Below, one piece after another: positions 56,367-64,000 of a stretch of DNA of 64,000 nucleotides. The stretch's first letter is position 1, and every line of letters starts with the position of its first letter. This stretch comes from Colocasia esculenta (Eukaryota > Streptophyta > Magnoliopsida > Alismatales > Araceae): the NCBI GenBank assembly GCA_014218235.1, contig CM024758.1:68520206-68584205 (forward strand). Direction: 5' to 3'. The notes below the pieces were generated by a model. It ran no database searches and was not told the DNA's origin. It saw nothing but the letters and a program-made list of their open reading frames with translations. A program made the translations under genes and the position numbers.

Positions 56367-56720
56367 CGCCTTGGTCACCGGAGAAGAGAAGTAGGGGAGA
56401 AGGAGACTAGAAGAAAGAGAGAGGAAGCCGGCGCCGCCAATGGCCGGAGATCGCCAGAGGAAGGAAAAGGGGCAGCCGGAGCTCTCTGTCTCTAGAGAAG
56501 AAAGGTGGGAGAAGAGAGAGAAGAGAGAAGAGGGAAAGAGAGAAGAGGCGTGGGCCCCAATTCAACCGCCTCGGCCTGTGGTCGCGACCACAAGGCTGTC
56601 GCATTAACATTAGGTCGCGACAGACACCTTGGCGGCGTTCTCAAATTAGGTAGCGACGGTTGACTTGTCGCTTTTCAAGGTCGCGACGCTCAAGCTGTCG
56701 CCTTCTCAGTTTGTTCACAG
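56367..56720 (-). promoter_or_regulatory. Candidate promoter/5' leader of the antisense PMD gene
   Basis: Reading the minus strand toward the ATG at 56366, the last 200 bases are a pyrimidine-rich leader (ctcttctctctt runs, 56560-56400), typical of plant 5' leaders. Just upstream (56580-56705) is a cluster of gtcgcgac-type motifs. No clear TATA box was identified. Confidence 0.4.
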
Positions 56721-57490
56721 AACACTTAAGAATCGTATTTTCATTGCAATCTCCAATGCTTACATCATATAAGCTGAAAATTGTCATAAAGTCTGATACA
56801 TGACTTTCATCTTCTCAATACATCAAATCTCCCAAAATACAATCATGTCTCCTTTTCAAATATTTCAGTGCATATTGAGCTTGTATCTTGTTATTTTTAT
56901 TGTTTTATCTTGAAATCCAAAAAAATCAGAAATGCAGAAAATCTAAAAATCAAAAAGACGGCTCATCAGGTAAGTGCAGGTAAGTTTTCTAACCTTATCT
57001 CTGCATTACTATATCGTATCTACCCTACTATATCATCTCAAGGACCGGCTGGTTCTCAGTGTGTTCTGGGAGCTGAGTTCTCCTTCACCAAAAACAAGGA
57101 TGATCTAGGTGCGCACTGTTAATCGTTGGATAGGCCGTTAGATGGTATGGCTCAGGGACGATGGATTCATCGCACGCTGGGGATGCGAAGTGTCTTGACC
57201 TTGCTCATTTTGTCTAGCAATATTATCCTTGACTATTTGTTATTTTCTCATTTTCTTGCATTTATTTTATGATTTCTTTTCTTTTAGCCCAGCATGCATC
57301 ATTTAGGATCTTTAAGCTTCATGCTTCATGATTAGTCAAAGCCAGCTTCACGATGATGTTTCAACCAGATCTTCATTTCTGAGAAGGAATTTCATTCCAT
57401 TTCGAATTGAAAGTTCTCTTCGAGCTAGTTGCTCGGTCCGTTTTCAGTATGGTTCCTATTCAGGTTCCTCTCTCCCCATTCTTATATCAG
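56721..57490. other. Non-coding region between antisense gene and 3' LTR of element B
   Basis: No domain is recognised on either strand. Two close caggtaag or caggtaagt words lie at 56968-56986. AT-rich sequence dominates 56710-56960 and 57180-57330. Confidence 0.5.
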
Positions 57491-57730
57491 TCATCCTTTC
57501 CCTCCGATCCGCTCATTAGTCGTGAATCGCTCGAAGGCCAGAGTCGAATCGACCCACCGGGCAGCACTATCCCCTAATGAACGAACCTGCAAGCTAAGAT
57601 AGCCAGGGTACCTCTTCATCAAGAGGTTGATCATTTCTTTCTTTTGATCTTTTTCGTCCCAATTTGGAACCATCCCTGCACTCTATTCCAGCCACGTTCT
57701 AAGATCGCCGGATAATTCTCGCTGCTTATT
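57491..57730 (-). CDS. Short minus-strand reading frame of unknown identity near the 3' LTR
   Basis: A readable minus frame (57673-57491, with similar sense further upstream to about 57730 across a stop) gives MVPNWDEKDQKKEMINLLMK, RYPGYLSLQVRSLGDSAARW and VDSTLAFERFTTNER. The composition is protein-like and not low-complexity. I do not recognise it. It could be a remnant of gag or of a second antisense exon, or chance. No start context or partner was found. Confidence 0.3.
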
Positions 57731-57844
57731 CGTTCAGATGGGGGCTTTTTTTACCTTGATGCCTCTTTTCATCTCATTCCGCTACATCGTCATTTCATGT
57801 CATCTCTGCCTCACTATCACTCCACTCCCTTGCAAAGCAGGCAT

Positions 57845-57859
57845 CAAGGAGGGGCAATC
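57845..57859 (+). promoter_or_regulatory. Polypurine tract of Tat/Ogre element B
   Basis: aaggaggggcaatc lies directly before the 3' LTR start TGTAGACACCC at 57860. Confidence 0.75.
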
Positions 57860-59232
57860 TGTAGACACCCATTTCTGGCCCATAAGTCGAGCCAAATTCC
57901 TTGTCATATCATTGACGCCCCACGTTGGCTCATCATCGCCTAGCTGGCTTTATCTGATCATGGTATTTTCATTAGTTCATCGTCCTGGTGGGTTCTTCCT
58001 GGTCACATCAATCAGTCTTCATCATCATCTCGTAGCTCTATGAGTTAGGAGTTCACGAGCTTCAAACCGCATGTCAATCCGATACCCATGCAAGGATATC
58101 AGATACTTTGTATGAGCCTTATGCTGAAAGTCCATGAAGGCGACAAGGTCCATGTCGCGTTCTACTTCAGAAGACGACACTATTTTTGTCGCGTTCCTCC
58201 TCACATCGATTTGCCTTCAAGCCAGAATCGATCATCTTCAGAAGGCAACACCTCGATACGTCGCGTTCTAATTTGGCATTTTAATTCCCTGAAAAATCGC
58301 CAAAAAATGTTTAAAAGGTTTCCTTCTATGGAAGGCGACGTGTCGAGGCGTCGCGACCTGATAGCGCAATGGGCTCGTCGCGTTCTGGTTTTCATGCAAC
58401 GTACCCTTCCTAACCTGACTTGGACCCTTGCTATTGATGAATAGTCCGACTTTTAGTAGTCTCTAGAGGCATCCAAATCCTTCCAAATTCAGAGGAGACC
58501 CTCTTTAGAAGGTCCTTTCCCAGTTCTGATTCCCCTTGCCCAAGCTTACTTACCCAAATTCGGACTCTTGCCTATTATTCTCCTCTCAGCCCGTTCAGGA
58601 ATAATGGGGTATAAATCCCTTCATAGAGCATCGTTTAGAGCAAGGTCGGCGTCTGCTTCTTCCTCTCCCAGAGAGCTTCGAATTCTCAGAAGACTTCTCA
58701 GCCTCTAGATGACCAGGAAGTGCCCCCCAGGGTGATTTCTTCTCATCTTCACTTTCTTTCTTCTATTCTTCTTGATTTCTCTCTTCATACATGCAGTTTA
58801 GATTCATTTTTTTCGTAGATCTGCATTAGAACACTCCACGCACACACCACTTTTAATCACCCAAAGGGGTTAAAACCCCACCCCACGTGATTTCCTCCCA
58901 ATTAGTTCATGTTTACTCTTTGTTTTGGGATAGATTCTACACAAAATGAGTTTCTAAGGGTGTTTCATTGTTTTTGATGTTCTTGGCAGGTGTTAGAAGA
59001 TAGTAGCAGCACGAGGCTCTTGCCCCTTGGCCGGCTGAGGAGAAGGAAGAAGAGAATCCACGATCTTCATCTTCTGAAGCAGAAGGCGACGTTCATCTGG
59101 TCGCGATCTTCAGAAAGCGACAGTTAGCGCATCGCGTTCAGAGAACCGTAAGGCGGCACCTCCATCATCGCGTTCAAGATGAGGCGACGGCGGGCCTGTT
59201 GCGTTCACAGGACCAGGTTCTTCTTCTGCACC

Positions 59233-62200
59233 TGTAACGACCCTCTTCATACCGGTACGATTATACCAATCCCCATCGGTATAAGGGCGTCGTCACAGTG
59301 GGACATTTACCCAACACTGGTCGATAGGTTGATATGTACCTGGATAGCAATAGAGTACAGCGAAAAAATAAACAACAACTCTTAATCCGTCACCACACAC
59401 ATTCCATAATCTAAATAGCGAGGTAGAAGGACATGTCCACATTATACAAAATAAGAGAGTTACAATGTCCAAAATATTGTCCATACAATAATCCTTTTGG
59501 TGCAAAAGAAAAGTACAACTGGTAACAGCTCCACAAAATAGCCTTCTAATGATGATCCTCGCCACGCTACCTTCTAGTGCGCGATACCTGTCAACCTGTA
59601 CGCCGAAGCAAGAGTGAGTCCAAAGACTCAGCAAGCGACACTACTCATGATATACACATACAAGTCTTAGTGGTTTCTACATGCACTTTTACATTAACAA
59701 CACATAGCATGCTAGTCAATTCAAGTTTTCTACCTATCATGAAGTTCTACAATTTTTATACATAACTCATGCTTTCAGATTTGTAAAATGAAATTCACCT
59801 ATCACATGATCTCTATTCCACTTGCTCAGGAACTTTAGTCTTTTAAGAGAGCTAAAACATGAAGCTATCAACATGAACAATTTACACACATGAGAGGGGA
59901 CACAACTAGCATGGATTTCACATAGTTTTAAACACATACACGAACCTTTTCACATGCTTTAGATTGCTGATTTCATATGATTCATGACTATAAATCTACA
60001 CATGAGAGCTACAATAATACATAAACGCATCATGTGAACAAGTAATCAAGCTATCTTACACTCATTTTCACTATTATCCCTAACATGGATTCTAGGCATT
60101 TATGCCCACATAAGCACGATAATGACAACATGAGTTTACTGATTTCACATGGTTTCCAATAACGCATTCTCACATTCTCGGTTTCACATGATTTCATACT
60201 TCTCATTCACGTTGTTCAATTTTACACGTTTGACACGTACACATGTTCACACTTATACAATTTACTCATTTCACATCATTTCTCTTTCACTTTCACTTGT
60301 CACATATCACATCGATTACACTTACCACGTGCATCTTGGGCACTTACCACGTGCCATATTCACATATTTCACATTTTACTCATTTTTTTCCATTACTTAA
60401 ACAATTGCCATGACACATAGTCCTAACCACCAGTAGAGGACACTAACAAATATCTCATAGCTCGTGCTCATTCCTTAGCACAGCTCTCAACACAACTCAT
60501 AACACAACACATACACGACTCATACACATACTCACCACCTAGGCAATACAGCGGTGAATCTTGGTAACTGCGCAGACCGGGAGAAGCCCTCTCCACCCTA
60601 TCCAGTGGTACTTGTCCACCTCCGGGTTTTCCCAATGCCTTTGGGACAAACTTATCACATGGAACCTTCTATAGGGACTTTTCTATATACGGCCCCGATG
60701 CCTCTAGGATAGCAGTGTCACATAGGCACAACTTTTACACTTTACTCATACCGAGTTTTAATACGTATTTTACACATAACACTTTATTTCATTCACTTTC
60801 TCACTCACATGAATACCTCTGTTTTTCCTAACATGGTACTACAGAATTTCAAGAGTTTGACACACACAGTAAACACCCTAATCATGTTGGGTTTAAACAA
60901 ATCTAATCACATTACGATCATATGCACAATTATCATATTTCACATGAAAATACATAACTTTTTATTTACTAGTCCAAATGACCTGAAATTTTAACCACAT
61001 GCTGTTTTCGGGTTCAAGATGATACCCTCAATTTTTCAGATTTTTCTGAGCTAAATAGGATTTACAGAAAATCAAACACCTAATTAGCATATTATTCACA
61101 ACTTAAGCTAACATGGGTCTAACACATTTGCAATTTATCCACTTACTGTTTTGCACAGAGACTACTAATATATGCATGATTTTAGAATACAACATCACCC
61201 TAATTCATACATCTATACATCAATTACCACAAACCTTTTTGCATGTTTTTTTATTTTACCGAACCGAACTTATTTACAATTTCTCAAGCATTGATAAACT
61301 ACTAATTTTGCAAACACATATGCTGACCCACTATTCTTCATGATCAAACCGAAACCAAGGCATTCACACAAACCCTAATCATAACTCATGAATTTTACAA
61401 GATTGTCTACAAGTCATGCTCACAATTTAAAAGATGCTAATAACCCACATTCACCATCACACCACGTTCCTTCACACACCACAATGCACAATATACATAG
61501 GGTTAAGGGTACCATATCCTCATCACGTAAACATACCGAATTTAACGTATAAGAGGGACAGAATAGCTCACTGTTCTGTCGGAAAACTCGACGGCGGTCT
61601 CTGGCCGCTGACTCAGGTCAGCGGCATGGTCTATGGACGCCAAGCTCATCACCGGCGTCCAGGGACCTTGCCGTCTAACCAGGTCTGTGCAGAAAACACA
61701 GACCCGAGCTCTAAATCTTGGGTGAAATGGAGGGTCTAGGACTCGAGGAAAATTTCATAAAAATATCAAACCCACCTAGACTCATACGGGACATCATAGA
61801 TAGGTCACTTGCCTTTCAAAATTTCTTCTAAGGGATTTAAAGGCTTGTGAAGACTCCTTGGGCAGTCCCAAGAAAGTTGCAGAAAGGCCTCCAAGGTCAC
61901 CTTCCTCCGGGTTCTTGGATGAGCTCCACAGCAAGGGGACGATGGGGAAGCCTTCTCCTTTGCTCCAGCTTCCTTCTTGTCGCAGTAGATCTCCAGATCA
62001 AGCTCCAAGGGGTCGGATTTGAGGTTTCTAAAATGGGTTTTCTCACAGCTCACTCACCAGGGTTTTTCTCTCCCTCTATTTCTCCTCTTGCAAGGTGAAG
62101 TGAGAAGTGGGGAAAGGCCATTTCGGGTTCAGACTAAGGAGAGCCCCTCACCCACTCACCATGCTGATTTGACAGCCTTAGAGCCGTTGGGGACATCCCC

Positions 62201-63779
62201 CAATGGAGGCCATGCCTTGCTCCCGGATTTTCTGGCTCTGCAACGCATGCAGGTCAGAGAAGTTGGCGTCCATATCGCTGGACGCCGGAGTTAGTGTTGG
62301 CGTCCATGTCTGACGCTGACACCACCTCAGCGGCCTGGGGTTGACGCCAAGATGGCCCTTGGCCGGAAATCTAAAATATGCAGAAACCATGCATACCATG
62401 CATATATACATGCAATACGTATACGGTATTATATCCATACTATCACCATGCAATACATACCCTATTTATATTTAATATAAACATATTGACGCTAATTGGC
62501 CCTTCGGCCAGAACTTAAAAACATGCAGAAAACTATGCTTACACTAATATACATACAATATATAAGGTGTAACATGTATATTACTATACCAAGCAATCAA
62601 TATCATTTATACCTAGGCATACACAAGCATACATAAATACACTAAGATAAGATGTGCGTAGATATCTACCTATGCGTACATGATGTTTTTCATAAGTGGA
62701 CTCCACACACGGAAAAGTAAATGACGGAACTATGAGGCTTCGCAAATCATTAGGAGGTGATATGAATTTGTTAGCTAAGAATATCTATTCGATAAATAGT
62801 CCTTGCACACACACACACTTGATTTGACATATATAGAATCCAATGTCCGGTGAAAATGGTAAACACACATATGACTTCTCCAAGGGAGCCCTCTCCTACT
62901 GAAGGAAAAGTCAATAGGACTGAGTATAGTAAGGAATACTTGAGTTTAGTTGTTACAACATATCAAAACTTAGTAAGTTTTGCCAATCGCTGTAACTTAT
63001 AAGGCTGACCATATATAGTATACACACACGGGTGTAGCACACTTATGTACATTATGCTTAGAATAGATGGATACAACATGCGCACCGGTAATTAGATTTA
63101 CTTGCACAACTTTACCTAACATTGCAATTTCTATATGCATAGAATTCCTTAATGTGCACTACATGCATAATTTAGCCAATTGACTATTCTCACCTAATTA
63201 TCATAAAAATACATGCATGTTATTCATGAGGAGTATAGAATCCCAATATAAACTACTAAACACACCTACCAGGCTTGAACTCTTTATGTACATGCAATGT
63301 ACGAAGTACAATGTACGCATCAACTAACCATGCAATGGACCATTTACAACTAAACATACTCATGCATACATAAGTACACCAGGTATATGCATAGAATTAG
63401 GTATACAATTGTCACACGCATAAGATAACGTACATACACATATCTACTTCTTACACTCCCATACAAAATTCCATGAATGGGTAGTATAGATATTCTTCAA
63501 TATTTAGAAATACATACATAATATTATTCAATCATTCTAAGTCTAAGATTCTTGAAAAGAAAAGAGAACATTCATATTACTTCTTAATTTAGCTAATTGC
63601 TCACTCCACGCGAATGCACGTATGCATTATATATATATATACGTAGCCATGCTCAAGAGAAGTATAAACTTATAGTAGGCACAATGAACTACGCATGCTA
63701 TGCACACAACAAGCGAACTCCCACACACCATCCATATACATACATATGTATATAAAGAGAATAAAAATCCGGTCTTACA
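59233..63779 (-). mobile_element. Solo LTR of a Tekay-like element (4547 bp)
   Basis: It runs from TGTAACGACCCTC to CCGGTCTTACA with target duplication gcacc at 59228-59232 and 63780-63784. It contains no gag or pol. Minus orientation follows from the minus-strand block at about 59635-59570 (TTGCTGAGTCTTTGGACTCA, then TACAGGTTGACAGGTA), the conserved end of Tekay LTRs. About 59,640-61,450 and 62,380-63,770 are AT-rich with many cacat, cacac and atacat words. 61560-62350 is GC-richer and holds inverted repeats. Confidence 0.85.
61605..61662. repeat. Two nested inverted repeats in the 4.5-kb solo LTR
   Basis: ccgctgac and gtcagcgg form a perfect 8-bp stem around a 4-nt loop (about 61605-61624). 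About 10 bp further, ggacgcc and ggcgtcc flank 11-12 bases (about 61635-61660). A further pair, ggcgtcc then ggacgcc, occurs near 62265-62288, and single copies near 62303 and 62342. Confidence 0.75.
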
Positions 63780-64000
63780 GCACCTTTCTTCTTTCCAAAG
63801 TAGTTAGCATCTTCCAGTCAATCTTCCTTCATCATACATCTCCTTGAAACTGCTTTGGTGGCGATCACGGTCCTTTTTCTTTATTTTTAATCATCATCTT
63901 TAGGGAGCAAATCTTGTGATTACAGCGTCCTCCAGGGGGTGGTCCTGAATGAAGATAATGATCACTGTGTTTGGCGGCCATCTAAAGATGGTCATTTTTC

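Larger units (their letters stand above)
21185..64000 (+). mobile_element. Ty3/gypsy Tat/Ogre element, plus strand, runs off the window (element B)
   Basis: The 5' LTR starts at 21185 (TGTAGACAACCC) and a matching 3' LTR starts at 57860 (TGTAGACACCC). A purine-rich tract (caaggaggggcaatc) sits immediately before the 3' LTR. Inside are gag, protease with G-patch, partial integrase, a hypervariable tandem-repeat region and an antisense multi-exon gene. RT and RNase H are missing. Two insertions dilate it: the SIRE copia (32248-55906) and a solo LTR (59233-63779). Without them the visible element is about 14.6 kb. The two LTRs differ at several positions per 100 bases, many of them C/T or G/A, so the insertion is not recent. 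Confidence 0.88.
57860..64000 (+). repeat. 3' LTR of Tat/Ogre element B, interrupted and incomplete
   Basis: 57860-59232 is colinear with 21185-22545. After the solo LTR, 63785-63925 continues the match (tttccaaagtagttagcatc, ggtggcgatcacggtccttt). From about 63928 the two copies no longer align well, so there is either heavy decay or another insertion at the window edge. Confidence 0.85.

Noticed and set aside
62800..63779. Microsatellite-rich end region (cacac, atacat, atatat) as a separate element
   Set aside because: It lies inside the solo LTR bounded by gcacc duplications and shows no boundaries of its own.

Overview
This window is nuclear DNA of a flowering plant with a repeat-rich genome. 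The evidence is one coiled-coil type NLR resistance gene, now broken, surrounded by plant-specific LTR retrotransposon lineages (Ty3 Tat/Ogre, Ty3 Tekay/Del chromovirus, Ty1 SIRE-type copia), a plant hAT MITE and a LINE fragment. I see no intact host gene, tRNA, rRNA or CRISPR array. I cannot name the species. No dN/dS, dating or database search was possible.

Left part (1-21184). Positions 361-4208 hold a CC-NB-ARC-LRR pseudogene with at least three frameshifts, one nonsense codon and no coiled-coil N-terminus. A 2.27-kb TIR transposon (4219-6486, 10-bp target duplication) sits in its 3' end. A decayed RNase H-like gene follows. A minus-strand Tat-lineage Ty3 element occupies roughly 7.95-14.19 kb, with a plus-strand antisense ORF (8995-10249) and a 568-bp hAT MITE (13097-13664). 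A minus-strand Tekay chromovirus (14194-18691) is inserted in its gag. A SIRE-like LTR (18692-20639) is inserted in the Tekay reverse transcriptase. An assembly gap of 100 N and a LINE fragment come next.

Right part (21185-64000). The host is a plus-strand Tat/Ogre element: 5' LTR from 21185, 3' LTR from 57860 and running off the window. It has gag, a retropepsin followed by a G-patch, a partial integrase, and no reverse transcriptase or RNase H. Between integrase and 3' LTR lies an antisense gene with plant mobile domain (PMD) character and about seven exons. A 23.7-kb insertion, a minus-strand SIRE-type copia (32248-55906, TSD CCCCC), splits this gene inside its first intron. The copia element's 3' LTR has itself received a 3.8-kb Tekay-like solo LTR (32622-36397, TSD CCCTG) and a pol-less copia element (38025-44374, TSD GATAT). 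A second, 4.5-kb solo LTR (59233-63779, TSD GCACC) interrupts the Tat 3' LTR.

The most unusual themes are: (1) antisense extra genes of two different protein families in two Tat-lineage elements, one clearly spliced; (2) several unrelated LTR families that each carry dense clusters of short CpG-centred palindromes or inverted pairs (GTCGCGAC, CTGTCGACAG, AATCGTTATG or its complement, GGCGTCC/GGACGCC), a shared architecture with different core sequences.
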